From a virus, in IMG/VR virus record IMGVR_UViG_3300027708_000032, positions 1 to 64,000 of that record: a DNA stretch of 64,000 bases, one strand, 5' to 3'. The stretch's first letter is position 1. Each line of letters begins with the position of its first letter. This document shows positions 9,088 to 17,552 of the stretch, piece after piece. The position numbers were made by a program, and so were the translations under genes. The notes beneath the pieces were generated by a model. It was not told where the DNA came from. It saw nothing but the letters and a program-made list of their open reading frames with translations, and did not search any database.

Positions 9088-11292
9088 TTATCTCATGTTT
9101 TTAAATGCGTTACGAGAAGGTCTCATAAGACCATTACTTTTGGTAGAACTACCAATATGCCTAAATGGGCTATAGTTTAATTTACTAAATTTTTGGGAGT
9201 TAACCAAATTATCCTTCTTAACTTCTATACGTTTAGCTAGTCCTCTATTAGATTGTTGTACCTTGGCAAATGCTATAAGAGAACAGAATGCCACAAGTCT
9301 ATCCACGTTTAGTCCATCTCTGTATGCCTGCATCTCTTTAAGTAACATAACATCAGGTATACGCTGTACGCCATATATAGTTTTAACTATAGTTCCATCT
9401 GGTAAAGTTTCAGTGTCAAGCTCTTCTTGTAAAAACTCAATACCATATGATAGAATAGTACCCTTAAATAATGTACCTACGTTCTTCCAACCATACTGCT
9501 GAAATACATTTCTGTTTGCTCCTATGTCCTTGAGAAACAATATCATATCTTTTGGTACCAAATATTTCTGTCTCTTTCTAGATATCATGTATTGTATAAA
9601 CAAAGCTACGTTATTCTCCACTATAGTCCAGGCATTATACCATTCTATGAGTAGCTCTAGTCTTTCATGTGTTTTATTAATATCATCAAACCTACCACAC
9701 CATGAAGCAACTATAGCATCACGTTCTATTGTATTCTTCACCTTACCATCCCCATCATCCTGTATAATCTCCACTGGGTTTTTATATACGTATATAGAAC
9801 ATAATGAGTCTGATGTAGTAGTCTTACCCTCGCCTACGGGATCCACAGAAGCATAGTACATACCAAACGTAGGATCTTTGTGTGGTCTTTCATATACACA
9901 TATCACACCTTCTTTATCTTCTGTCTTCTTAGATATAGGAAATTCCATAATAGGAATCTTTCTAGATGGTTTGTCTATTATTTTACCCTCAGCATTTCTA
10001 CTAAGTTCTAAATATTCTACAGGATATTCTTTCTCTGCTATCCTTTGCATCTGTTTAGAAACAAGATGTGGAGGAAATACACTCACCTTTCTAGTAGCAA
10101 AAGCTTCTTCTATAGTACGTGGATGCTGAGATATGGTGAGCTGATACGCAGCTGGGTCCATATTCTTTTTAGCTTTCTCAAACTCTTCATCAAGAGCAGT
10201 TAAAGCTTCTTCCACTTTAGAGTTACCATAGTTGTCTATATATGGTGGCATAGACCACTGCTCAGGAATAAATAGTCCTGTCACACCAACACTACCATCT
10301 TTGTCTAACAGATTAGATGGCACACCATAAAAACCATTCTCTTCTGGCTGTAGTATATATTCTTTAAGAGGTTCACACTGATCAAGATCACCCACAGAAC
10401 CAGCAGCTATAAACTGTCCTGTAATCATATGACCAGATTTAAGAGCTGGTTTCATAAACCCATAAGTGTCATTCATCTTAGGAGCAATACCACCCTCTTC
10501 ATGAAAGAAATATGTTACGGGACCACCAACACCATTAGTTGGATCTTTTTCAAATGAATAAGATGATATGTTACTCTTAAGTCCTCTATATGTATCACGA
10601 TTATTTATTCTCACTTTAATACGCTGCATCCAAGCTCCCACCTTATCTGGTTCACTAGGTCTATACCAAGCAGTGTGTTCATTTAAAAAGTTCTTATATT
10701 CATCTAAGAACTTCCAGGATCCTTTCTCATTAATATAATCTTTCAAACTAGCTCCTATCTTTAACACGGCACCTTCTTCAAACCAATACTGGTTTATAAG
10801 CTTACCCATATGAAAATAAGAAGAAGCTATCTGACGTTTCTTTAAAATTACAGCATGCTTCCAATGTAGTTCTGCCAAGTGTTCATATAGAGCCATGTGA
10901 TATTGTGCATCTCTCACCTTAGCAAAGTCAAACCTCTTTTCTTCCTTATCATAAATAGGAAGAAAGTTAAGCCACATGTAATAGTCTCTACTAAGAAACC
11001 ATGACTTATCATTGTTCTTAATAATTACACCCTTACGACATTTATTCTTTTGATCATCCCAATAAGCTATAAAGTCTTTAGTTTTTACAGGAGCATCACA
11101 GTAATACTTTTGTTTCTGAAACTTTCTAGCCTCAGCATTAAATATTAAAGAACTTTCGTCAAACTCATACTTCCCTGGTTCTTTAAATATAGATAATAGA
11201 AAGTCTCTGAACTCTTCCCTTGTTTGAAACTCAGTAGTAGTCCAGAGACCATTCTCGTATGTAGGAACCTCTATAAAATTATTACTCAACAT
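9088..11292 (-). CDS. terL: Terminase large subunit (ATPase/nuclease)
   Basis: A 734-residue DNA-packaging motor. The ATPase half shows a degenerate Walker A, KKRQIASS (151-158), and a Walker B with catalytic Glu, YFFHEE (261-266). The C-terminal RNase H-like nuclease begins at YYASVDPVGEG with Asp484, followed by a VENN segment and a late Asp in LNVDRLVAF. The protein binds the portal, cuts concatemeric DNA and pumps it into the head. It overlaps nothing and starts at the base after the glycosyltransferase stop, so the two are probably coupled. No small terminase subunit is recognisable nearby; one of the short upstream genes may fill that role. Confidence 0.88.
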   Translation of the reverse strand: MLSNNFIEVPTYENGLWTTTEFQTREEFRDFLLSIFKEPGKYEFDESSLIFNAEARKFQKQKYYCDAPVKTKDFIAYWDDQKNKCRKGVIIKNNDKSWFLSRDYYMWLNFLPIYDKEEKRFDFAKVRDAQYHMALYEHLAELHWKHAVILKKRQIASSYFHMGKLINQYWFEEGAVLKIGASLKDYINEKGSWKFLDEYKNFLNEHTAWYRPSEPDKVGAWMQRIKVRINNRDTYRGLKSNISSYSFEKDPTNGVGGPVTYFFHEEGGIAPKMNDTYGFMKPALKSGHMITGQFIAAGSVGDLDQCEPLKEYILQPEENGFYGVPSNLLDKDGSVGVTGLFIPEQWSMPPYIDNYGNSKVEEALTALDEEFEKAKKNMDPAAYQLTISQHPRTIEEAFATRKVSVFPPHLVSKQMQRIAEKEYPVEYLELSRNAEGKIIDKPSRKIPIMEFPISKKTEDKEGVICVYERPHKDPTFGMYYASVDPVGEGKTTTSDSLCSIYVYKNPVEIIQDDGDGKVKNTIERDAIVASWCGRFDDINKTHERLELLIEWYNAWTIVENNVALFIQYMISRKRQKYLVPKDMILFLKDIGANRNVFQQYGWKNVGTLFKGTILSYGIEFLQEELDTETLPDGTIVKTIYGVQRIPDVMLLKEMQAYRDGLNVDRLVAFCSLIAFAKVQQSNRGLAKRIEVKKDNLVNSQKFSKLNYSPFRHIGSSTKSNGLMRPSRNAFKNMR

Positions 11293-12351
11293 TTATTTTT
11301 TAAAATACTCCACCCAAATATTTTCAGCCTTTTGAGAATGTTTAACCAATCCCTTAAAATTAACTTCAACATTTCTTCTAGGCACTCTGTATGTTTTATT
11401 CAATACGTCTGTTATATCTGATGTATCATTAGGATCAGCAGTGTATACATTACCTAACCATTGTATTTCAGAAGTACCAATTGTTGGTACACCTTGGCTA
11501 ACAAGATCAGCACACACTATATTAAATGTTTCTGAAAATGAACATTGCATACCTAAGTCCATGGTTCCACATAAAGCTACAAATTCTTCTTTGGTATACC
11601 AAGAATGTTCTACAAGTCTATGTCCTTTGTCTTTAATAGACTCAAAAAAGTTTTGTATATTTCTAAGAACAGCTTCACCTCTTTGTTCCACTCTAGATGA
11701 GTTAATATGAAACACCACTTTCTTCTTAGCCTTTTCTGCAAACATCACTGCAGCAACTGCTTGTGTAAGCTGATTTTTCATAGGACGTATAGCTCCAAAA
11801 CAAGCAACGTTTATTTCATCAGATGAGAATGTATAATCTTTTTTAGGAAGAGTGGTGGTTGGATAGTAGTTAGGAAGATAGACAAGATTATCATCTACCA
11901 CATCATCTTCTATGTCTTGTTTATGTCTAAGTATAAATGCAAGTTCTCTAAATAATCTTTTAGAGTTTACAATAACCATTACATTAGGATTCTCTATATA
12001 TGCAGCAATCCACTCCATGGCCACACCTTCATTAGCTAAGAATGGTAGGTCACTATGTAAATGTACATACCATTTAATAGTAGGGTGAATAGTAGATAGT
12101 TGTTTAAACTTTACAGGCACAACCCACAATGCTTCTATAATAACATCTGTTGGTTTATATTCTGTAACTTCTTTATTTATACTATTATTATCTTTTACTA
12201 CAACAAGCTTAGCTTCTATGCCATTTTTATTTAGCATATCTACCACGTACTGCGTAGAGTTAAGAAGTCCTGTTGCAAAGTTCACCTGACCAGTGGTGGT
12301 ATCAGATCCATAGTCAAATCTTTCTTTCAGAATAAATAAAATCTTTTTCAT
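11293..12351 (-). CDS. GT-B glycosyltransferase, group 1 type
   Basis: A 352-residue protein that fits a two-Rossmann GT-B enzyme. The second half holds VACFGAIRPMKNQ, the usual start of the C-terminal domain, and ETFNIVCADLVSQGVPTIG, which matches the EX7E-like nucleotide-sugar binding segment. Such enzymes move a sugar from a nucleotide donor to an acceptor. It abuts the terminase gene, so it is expressed late. Glycosylation of virion proteins or modification of the host surface are both possible; hypermodified DNA bases are less likely because no partner genes are seen. Confidence 0.75.
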   Translation of the reverse strand: MKKILFILKERFDYGSDTTTGQVNFATGLLNSTQYVVDMLNKNGIEAKLVVVKDNNSINKEVTEYKPTDVIIEALWVVPVKFKQLSTIHPTIKWYVHLHSDLPFLANEGVAMEWIAAYIENPNVMVIVNSKRLFRELAFILRHKQDIEDDVVDDNLVYLPNYYPTTTLPKKDYTFSSDEINVACFGAIRPMKNQLTQAVAAVMFAEKAKKKVVFHINSSRVEQRGEAVLRNIQNFFESIKDKGHRLVEHSWYTKEEFVALCGTMDLGMQCSFSETFNIVCADLVSQGVPTIGTSEIQWLGNVYTADPNDTSDITDVLNKTYRVPRRNVEVNFKGLVKHSQKAENIWVEYFKK

Positions 12352-12370
12352 TGTTTTATAGGGGTTTAAA

Positions 12371-12883
12371 TTATTGATCGTAAGCTAAGTTTTGTCCACC
12401 ACGCACGCTTGACTGCTGCTCTTCCATAAGGTCTCTATATACACCTTTAAATGATTGACGTACACCATCATACTTCTCAGCCATTCTTAGTAGTGCAGGA
12501 CTAGATCCATCTCTACCAAAGGTGAGTTGTTCTGTTGCCATACTCTTAGCCATGTTGTCTAAGAATATCTTAATACCAAGGTATGCCCTATATGTAGGTG
12601 TTTGATACATCTTCTCACACATCTTTAATCCATGCATAATAGACTCTTCATCTATGCTAAAGTCTGCATCTATTTCTTTAAGAATGATTTCTTCTTTGTC
12701 TGTTTCTGGAATATCAAAGAAAGGGTTCATGTCTGGGTTGGGACATGTCATGTAGAATAAATATGTGTATATCTTTAAATGATCTTCTGGAAACTCATCC
12801 ATTATATCTTTAAGAAACTTTAGTGTATAACAATGTTCACTAGCTATCACTTTACCACCCTGTATATCAAAAAGTCTTATCAT
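12371..12883 (-). CDS. Conserved protein upstream of terminase, unknown
   Basis: A 170-residue protein, mainly helical, starting MIRLFDIQGGKVI and ending in a Gln/Ser-rich tail. I chose the start at 12883 because it lies one base after the stop of the preceding gene. The longer frame from 12967 would overlap that gene by 83 bases and adds an unlikely N-terminus. The position before the terminase and the size would suit a small terminase subunit or head-completion protein, but no DNA-binding motif is evident. Confidence 0.6.
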   Translation of the reverse strand: MIRLFDIQGGKVIASEHCYTLKFLKDIMDEFPEDHLKIYTYLFYMTCPNPDMNPFFDIPETDKEEIILKEIDADFSIDEESIMHGLKMCEKMYQTPTYRAYLGIKIFLDNMAKSMATEQLTFGRDGSSPALLRMAEKYDGVRQSFKGVYRDLMEEQQSSVRGGQNLAYDQ

Positions 12884-12884
12884 G

Positions 12885-13109
12885 TTATTTACTATTACGT
12901 AATAAATCTCTGCTAGATCTCTTGCCCATATTCTTAAGAAGCATTTGGTTCTTAAGTTCATGGTCATGTATCCAGCTTACTATGTTTTTATATTTGTGTG
13001 CTTCTGTCATATAATACTTACGAGCTGAGTTTCCCACTTCTATTTTACCAGCTTCAAATTCATTCAGAAGTTCTTCTAATGTTGGAATATTATTTTTTTG
13101 AATATTCAT
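12885..13109 (-). CDS. Small helical protein (74 aa), unknown
   Basis: Starts MNIQKNNIPTLEELLNEF and ends with a basic GKRSSRDLLRNSK. It overlaps the end of the PhoH gene by 20 bases and is followed after one base by the next start (TAACATG). Two amphipathic helices are likely. With its basic C-terminus it could be a small DNA-binding or terminase-associated protein; no family is recognised. Confidence 0.6.
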   Translation of the reverse strand: MNIQKNNIPTLEELLNEFEAGKIEVGNSARKYYMTEAHKYKNIVSWIHDHELKNQMLLKNMGKRSSRDLLRNSK

Positions 13110-13743
13110 ATTCTAATATTTTACCTACTAAATCTGATCTATGATTATGCTTAAGTTTTATCCATTTAATCTCTTCTATTTTTTTAGATAGGTCTATAAT
13201 ATAAGATAAGCCATTATATGGATCTTTTATATCTTTTTGTTCATTATCTCCATTAATAATTATTCTTCCTGATCTCCCCAGACGGGTGAGAATAGCCAAC
13301 ATCTCAGCTTTAGTAAGATTTTGTGCTTCTTCAACGATAAGAATATCATCAACCGTTTTGCCCCTGATAAACTGTACAGGAAGAGCAACCACTTTTTTAT
13401 CAAGAATAATCTGTTGAATTTTAACTTTGTCATAGCACTTAATTAAGTTTTCCTGAAATGCTTCTAGATAAGGATCAAACTTATCATTTAAACTACCAGG
13501 TAGAAAACCTAAACTATGTCCCACCTCAACTGCTGCTCTTGTAACTAATATTTGACTATACTCTTTTTTAAAGAGGAAATCTAGTGCACATTGTGCAGAC
13601 ACCAAACTTTTACCACAACCAGCTCTACCAGTGATAACAACAATCTGATTATCGAGGATGAGTCGTTTAACTTCCTTTTGTTCGTCATTAAGCTGTATAT
13701 TATATTTAATATCATTCTTAAGAACTTTTTTTTCTTTTTCCAT
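13090..13743 (-). CDS. phoH: PhoH-like P-loop ATPase
   Basis: A 217-residue protein with the PhoH arrangement: Walker A GRAGCGKS (39-46), a middle LGFLPGSLNDKFDPY segment typical of PhoH, and Walker B VEEAQN (137-142), followed by TRLGRSGRIIINGD. PhoH proteins are cytosolic ATPases related to SF1 helicases and probably act on RNA or DNA. They are frequent in phages, where their role is unsettled. The start codon overlaps the stop of the gene before it. The protein is shorter than two-domain PhoH2 proteins and has no PIN domain. Confidence 0.85.
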   Translation of the reverse strand: MEKEKKVLKNDIKYNIQLNDEQKEVKRLILDNQIVVITGRAGCGKSLVSAQCALDFLFKKEYSQILVTRAAVEVGHSLGFLPGSLNDKFDPYLEAFQENLIKCYDKVKIQQIILDKKVVALPVQFIRGKTVDDILIVEEAQNLTKAEMLAILTRLGRSGRIIINGDNEQKDIKDPYNGLSYIIDLSKKIEEIKWIKLKHNHRSDLVGKILEYEYSKK

Positions 13744-14027
13744 TATACTTTTTTTAAAAAATCCATATTATGTTTAGCATCTTTAGGTAGTTTTGTCACT
13801 CTATCTGACCAGTCAGATTTATCTATATCATACCCATTACCATTCATAGGATTGTCATACATTCTTATATCATCACTATAAAAGTGTTTTATATGACCAC
13901 CAGGTAGTCTAACTACCCACACAGTATTTACATTTAGTCCATAGTCTATAATCATTATAGCCTCACCATCTCCATGATCTTTACATACCACTGGTATTGT
14001 AGGATTTAGTTGTAATATCATAATCAT
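13743..14027 (-). CDS. Small beta-rich protein (94 aa), unknown
   Basis: The N-terminal 60 residues form a probable small beta barrel (VWVVRLPGGHIKHFYSDDI), followed by an Asp-rich C-terminus. It overlaps the nuclease gene by four bases (ATGA) and the PhoH start by one, so the three are translationally coupled. The family is not recognised; the first part resembles KOW- or SH3-like small barrels only in a general way. Confidence 0.6.
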   Translation of the reverse strand: MIMILQLNPTIPVVCKDHGDGEAIMIIDYGLNVNTVWVVRLPGGHIKHFYSDDIRMYDNPMNGNGYDIDKSDWSDRVTKLPKDAKHNMDFLKKV

Positions 14028-14860
14028 TTTGCTTTTATTTTACTTCTATTATCTTCTAACCAATGTATTACAGCAATTGCTTCCTGCTTTAAATATGGTA
14101 GGTCATACTGCACTATATCTGTGACAATAGGATTACCATGAGTATCACGAGCAGATATAGGATTATTAAAAACATCTCTACCTGCTTCTTCGAACAGTAT
14201 GTGATGAATTGTAAGAATGCCAGGGCTAAGCTTAGGATTGTGCTTAAGAATAATATACATATACATGCTAAGCTGAAGAGCATAATGGTTAAGATGACAA
14301 TCGTCCAAGTGAGACACTGGACCAGACATCTTCTGTGTTTTTCCTTCCCAGTTTGTAAAACCTTCAACTTTAATCTCTTTATTAGTTTTATAATCTGTTA
14401 TGTGCACCACCCCGTTCACCACCTCTACCAAATCAGACTGACCACATACGCCAGCAGATCTGAGGTACACCATATGTTCTGGATAGACACCATCTTTAAG
14501 TTTTTGTTCTGGTGAGTATTTAATACCCTCTTTCTCTATGGGTTTAAATATAGGAATAGTGAACCCGTGTCTTTCCATATTCTCTATCTCACATATATCA
14601 GTCTCACGTTGGTTATGATACCATGTACCAAGATCAGTGGCTCTCTTAGCCTCACTTTTCCAGGCTTCCTTAATATCTTCTGGTGTCATACCATACCACT
14701 TACTCTTTTTATTTTTAGAAGACTTCACTGCTATAGTGTCTGCGTCAAATGGTTGTTTAAAATTAGAAATCAAACTTGTCACACTCAGCCAATCTTTCTC
14801 ATCTTCTGGTTTAATACTTATATACTTGTGATTGTGTGGTGTGAATTTTAAAAGTGTCAT
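14024..14860 (-). CDS. PD-(D/E)XK nuclease, Cas4/RecB type
   Basis: A 278-residue protein with the core of this nuclease group: GTWYHNQRE (a His-containing first helix), CGQSDLVEVV with the metal-binding Asp, ITDYKTNK as the D-x-K motif, then a downstream LNHYALQLSMYMY helix with the Q-xxx-Y pattern of RecB-like nucleases. Such enzymes degrade or process DNA ends in recombination or packaging. It is coupled by four-base overlaps to both neighbours. A second, different nuclease of this fold lies in the replication operon. Confidence 0.75.
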   Translation of the reverse strand: MTLLKFTPHNHKYISIKPEDEKDWLSVTSLISNFKQPFDADTIAVKSSKNKKSKWYGMTPEDIKEAWKSEAKRATDLGTWYHNQRETDICEIENMERHGFTIPIFKPIEKEGIKYSPEQKLKDGVYPEHMVYLRSAGVCGQSDLVEVVNGVVHITDYKTNKEIKVEGFTNWEGKTQKMSGPVSHLDDCHLNHYALQLSMYMYIILKHNPKLSPGILTIHHILFEEAGRDVFNNPISARDTHGNPIVTDIVQYDLPYLKQEAIAVIHWLEDNRSKIKAK

Positions 14861-15183
14861 ATGTTTAATTTTTGATTTATTGCATCTTCCTCTTCCTGTG
14901 TAAGTTCAGCTTTCCAATGTCCCATTGGACAATCAGCTGATAAAGATCTAGTTTTAAATCCTAGACTACACCCACATCCTCCTTTATCTTGATTGCAACA
15001 AGGAGATGTTCCTACCACCATACATCCTTTATCATCTTCAGTGTACAAATCACAAAAATGACAAATACTCATTCTAGCTTCTGCAATCTCTTCTACATGT
15101 TCCTTCTTAAATACACTATTCTTCACTCCCTCCAGTATCTGTCCCTTTGCTTTCCAAATCTGTATTATGTTTTTTAGATTCAT
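14857..15183 (-). CDS. Cys-rich zinc-binding protein (108 aa)
   Basis: Residues 35-95 hold clustered cysteines (SICHFCD, GCMVV, PCCNQDKGGCGC, ADCPMGHW), enough for two zinc sites. The first 30 residues are a basic helix. The protein overlaps the end of the HU/IHF-like gene by 68 bases in another frame, and both frames look coding. Small Cys-rich proteins with this pattern are common in Bacteroidota phages. The role is unknown and could be DNA or RNA binding. Confidence 0.65.
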   Translation of the reverse strand: MNLKNIIQIWKAKGQILEGVKNSVFKKEHVEEIAEARMSICHFCDLYTEDDKGCMVVGTSPCCNQDKGGCGCSLGFKTRSLSADCPMGHWKAELTQEEEDAINQKLNI

Positions 15184-15538
15184 TCTTGTGTAGTTTTATA
15201 AAATCTTTACGTTGGTTTTCTTCTTCTACAATCTTCTTTAAGTTCTTTAGATCAAACAAACTCTCAGCTGTTTTAAACCTAGCTGTTATTTGTTGCATTC
15301 CTTTTAGTTTATTACTCTCCTCCCACTTCTCTAGCATCTCTATCTTCTCATCTATCTTCCAATGTTTTGTCACAAAATCTCCAAGATTTGTGACATGTAT
15401 TCTGCTGTGAGATAGACCAGACAAACTTTTGCGTATTTCTCTCCAGTAGTAGAGAATAACATCCTCAGCTAATTCTACAGACACATCTGCTTTATTAGCT
15501 ATGATTGGTATGAACTCTTTAGACTTCCTGGGTCGCAA
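15116..15538 (-). CDS. HU/IHF-like DNA-binding protein
   Basis: A 140-residue protein whose first 65 residues match the HU/IHF pattern: an N-terminal helix pair (IIANKADVSVELAEDVI then YYWREIRKSL), then the strand-turn start RIHVTNLGDF. The usual GFGxF is replaced by NLGDFV. The C-terminal half is Lys/Glu-rich and helical. HU/IHF proteins bend DNA, and an IHF-like subunit is one of the genes commonly reported for crAss-like phages. Expected jobs are packaging, transcription or genome compaction. It overlaps both neighbours. Confidence 0.7.
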   Translation of the reverse strand: MRPRKSKEFIPIIANKADVSVELAEDVILYYWREIRKSLSGLSHSRIHVTNLGDFVTKHWKIDEKIEMLEKWEESNKLKGMQQITARFKTAESLFDLKNLKKIVEEENQRKDFIKLHKNESKKHNTDLESKGTDTGGSEE

Positions 15539-15890
15539 TGCTTAAAAATTTATAATCTAAAAAAATGTTCCCCTTAGAGAACACTTTTAAATCTGGATGG
15601 ATGAATATCTTTTTACGGTTCTTTCCTTCCTTCTTTATAAGATGTTTCTTCTCAGCTTTAGTGAGACAGTTACGCACACTCTGTATAGAACTAAATATAT
15701 GTTGGCCATGAGCCTTACTACAGAAAGCAGTTAGTTCTTGGTCTCCCTCTAAAGCCAAATAAGTGAGACAGTTTAAATCTGCCTCACTTACGGATATCTT
15801 GTTTAGATAGCAGTGTGTTAGTATTTGATACTTTACAATATCAAACCTATCCATTTTAACACGTTTATCTATTTGGTTTACTAAAGCCAT
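15519..15890 (-). CDS. Winged-helix-like regulator (123 aa)
   Basis: A basic, helical protein in which QSVRNCLTKAEKKHLIKKEG followed by KKIFIHPDL reads as a recognition helix plus beta wing. The start is shared by one base with the stop of the upstream gene. It is a probable DNA-binding protein, possibly a late transcription factor or small terminase subunit given its position early in the late operon. No named family is recognised. Confidence 0.55.
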   Translation of the reverse strand: MALVNQIDKRVKMDRFDIVKYQILTHCYLNKISVSEADLNCLTYLALEGDQELTAFCSKAHGQHIFSSIQSVRNCLTKAEKKHLIKKEGKNRKKIFIHPDLKVFSKGNIFLDYKFLSIATQEV

Positions 15891-16234
15891 TATTTATCTT
15901 TTTTTAAACCCCTTGCTTTAGGAGCTTCTGTTTTTTCTACTAACACTTCGTCACCCACCTTAAACCCTTGTTCAGCTATTTCAGGATTGGCATCCATGTC
16001 TTCCTGTGTAATAACATGAGGCTGAGCATTAGCTGGTGGCTGGGGATTAGTAATCTGAGCTATAAAGCTAAGAGCCTTAAGCTCATCTGCTCTGTACGTA
16101 GCTAGCTTAGTGTTAATCTCCTGAAGTTCTAGCTGTACTTTTTTAACTTCAATCTGTTCTTGTAAAAACTTAATCACCTCTTCTTTAGACGGTGGTGTTT
16201 GAACTGGTTCTTGAGCTGTCGTTTGTTCTGACAT
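15890..16234 (-). CDS. Coiled-coil protein (114 aa), unknown
   Basis: Residues 15-60 form one long Glu/Lys/Gln-rich helix (EEVIKFLQEQIEVKKVQLE) likely to dimerise. The flanks are Pro/Thr/Gln-rich, and the C-terminus is basic (RGLKKDK). It overlaps the winged-helix-like gene by one base. It may be a scaffold or adaptor; no family is recognised. Confidence 0.6.
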   Translation of the reverse strand: MSEQTTAQEPVQTPPSKEEVIKFLQEQIEVKKVQLELQEINTKLATYRADELKALSFIAQITNPQPPANAQPHVITQEDMDANPEIAEQGFKVGDEVLVEKTEAPKARGLKKDK

Positions 16235-16253
16235 AATTATTGGTTTTATTGGT

Positions 16254-16562
16254 TTATAATTCTAAATCATTTTCATCAGAGATGTCATCTTCTCTATCAA
16301 GAATACTAAAGTTGTTCCACTGTGTAAACTTCTTAAAGAACTCTTGAGGATCAGTATCTATAATATACGTATCACCACCCCTAGTAAATATAGTGGTGCA
16401 GTTGTATGTTGGAGAGTCTAGCTCATCAGAGCTGAGCTTGGCTGCCTCCACCATATCCATGTCAAATATAAATGGTAACCATTTACCATTATCTTCTATG
16501 CCCAAAGCGTCCATGTCTTTAATGTTCATACTGTGGCATTGTACTTTACATTCGTGTATCAT
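16254..16562 (-). CDS. Acidic protein (102 aa), unknown
   Basis: I place the start at 16562 (MIHECKVQCHSMN), one base after the stop of the preceding gene, in the same TAAnATG arrangement seen at 12883. The longer frame from 16676 would overlap that gene by 113 bases. The protein is acidic, ends in EDDISDENDLEL and shows no known domain. Confidence 0.6.
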   Translation of the reverse strand: MIHECKVQCHSMNIKDMDALGIEDNGKWLPFIFDMDMVEAAKLSSDELDSPTYNCTTIFTRGGDTYIIDTDPQEFFKKFTQWNNFSILDREDDISDENDLEL

Positions 16563-16563
16563 A

Positions 16564-16794
16564 TTATATATGTTGTTTAGGTTTTTGTGATCTATGGTAT
16601 TCTGTATAGTTGATGTATTTAGAACGGTTGGTTGACTTTTCCATTTGATAAGCCATAGCTCTATAGGTCCAACCATCTCTAACGTCTACGACAGGGACTA
16701 CTACTTCTTGACCATACTTGTTTGTAGATATTCTATAATGGGATAGGAGCTCTTCTCCTTCGTCAGTGGTTAGATGTTTAATAGTTGGTTTCAT
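16564..16794 (-). CDS. First gene of the late operon, small protein (76 aa)
   Basis: Starts MKPTIKHLTTDEGEELL and has a basic, Tyr- and His-rich end. It is the most upstream gene of the block that leads to the capsid genes. The AT-rich motif shared by three minus-strand units (16793-16806) overlaps its start codon. The function is unknown; a regulatory role is possible from its position. Confidence 0.6.
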   Translation of the reverse strand: MKPTIKHLTTDEGEELLSHYRISTNKYGQEVVVPVVDVRDGWTYRAMAYQMEKSTNRSKYINYTEYHRSQKPKQHI

Positions 16795-16806
16795 AATATA
16801 ATATAC
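16793..16806 (-). promoter_or_regulatory. Shared AT-rich element, copy 1
   Basis: On the minus strand this reads GTATATTATATTAT. The same 14-mer occurs at 17395-17408 and a 12-base version at 50401-50412, each at the head of a minus-strand unit. Here it overlaps the start codon, so if it is a promoter the transcript would be leaderless, or another start would be used. Confidence 0.4.
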
Positions 16807-16879
16807 TTTAAATGTTTAAACTTGCCAAATTTAATTTATTATATTATTCTAAAGATTATAACTTATCAACACTATGTTT

Positions 16880-16918
16880 ATAAAACACAAAGCCCTTAGA
16901 TTTCTCTAAGGGCCTTGT
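16880..16918 (-). terminator. Terminator after gene 16943-17380
   Basis: A perfect 8-base-pair stem, GCCCTTAG with CTAAGGGC, has a six-base loop. On the minus strand it is followed by a T-rich tail (TTTGTGTTTT). It separates the single gene 16943-17380 from the late operon that follows. Confidence 0.75.
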
Positions 16919-16942
16919 TATATATTTCATAGGAATTTTATA

Positions 16943-17380
16943 TTAACACCAATTTGTTCCATTTATAACTCCATTAGTAACCTCACCACCAGTTAATCCA
17001 AGCTTAGTTAAATAGAATATACCATCTTCTAACACTATATGACCCATACCACCTAGTCTAGTGTTAAGAGCATTTAATAATGCACCTATAGTGTTATCTG
17101 CATTAAGTGGAGCAATAGCTGTACTAAAAGTTAAACTGGTACCTCCTAGGCTTCCATCAAAATTAGTATCTATTGTAAGTTCTATGTTATCTGCATTTAC
17201 TAAAGTGTTCATCTTTGCACCACCTCTTACAGATAATGCACCTTGTGCAGTTAGTGCGTATTTAATATTAGTGGGAACATTAAAATTTATATACTCACCT
17301 ACAGCAGGTTTCTTCTCTACTATAGAAGCACCCACTACAGGCTTAGCTCCTTTGCTCTTTTTTACAAAAAATGTTTTCAT
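16943..17380 (-). CDS. Gly/Asn-rich beta protein (145 aa), possible virion protein
   Basis: After a basic start (MKTFFVKKSKGAKP) the protein is rich in Gly, Asn, Thr and Ala with alternating hydrophobics, suggesting beta structure. It ends VINGTNWC. It forms a one-gene unit with its own shared AT-rich element 15 bases upstream and a strong terminator, which suggests separate and perhaps high expression. A decoration or fibre-tip protein is plausible but not shown. Confidence 0.6.
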   Translation of the reverse strand: MKTFFVKKSKGAKPVVGASIVEKKPAVGEYINFNVPTNIKYALTAQGALSVRGGAKMNTLVNADNIELTIDTNFDGSLGGTSLTFSTAIAPLNADNTIGALLNALNTRLGGMGHIVLEDGIFYLTKLGLTGGEVTNGVINGTNWC

Positions 17381-17552
17381 GTCTTATTTAGTTTATAATA
17401 TAATATACAATATTTCTCTGTGGTTTTAAAAAATATTTTTCTACCCCCTAGAAAATATAGCGTGTTACAGAATGTGGTTACCTATCCCTGAACCAGCCCT
17501 ACCCTGAATTTGCAGACACGGTACCCCCGTCAAAACCTGCAACAAACATATT
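17381..17552. promoter_or_regulatory. Divergent promoter region
   Basis: 172 bases between the leftward and rightward blocks. It holds copy 2 of the shared AT-rich element (17395-17408) facing the minus gene. After this comes a C-rich stretch around 17442-17530 that is unlike the AT-rich surroundings (for example GACACGGTACCCCCGTC). No recognised promoter box faces the plus gene. It is a candidate control region or replication origin on position alone. Confidence 0.45.

Noticed and set aside
8986-9180. 64-residue plus-strand frame
   Set aside because: Lies opposite the tiny beta-rich gene and the end of the terminase; no leader and an unlikely composition.
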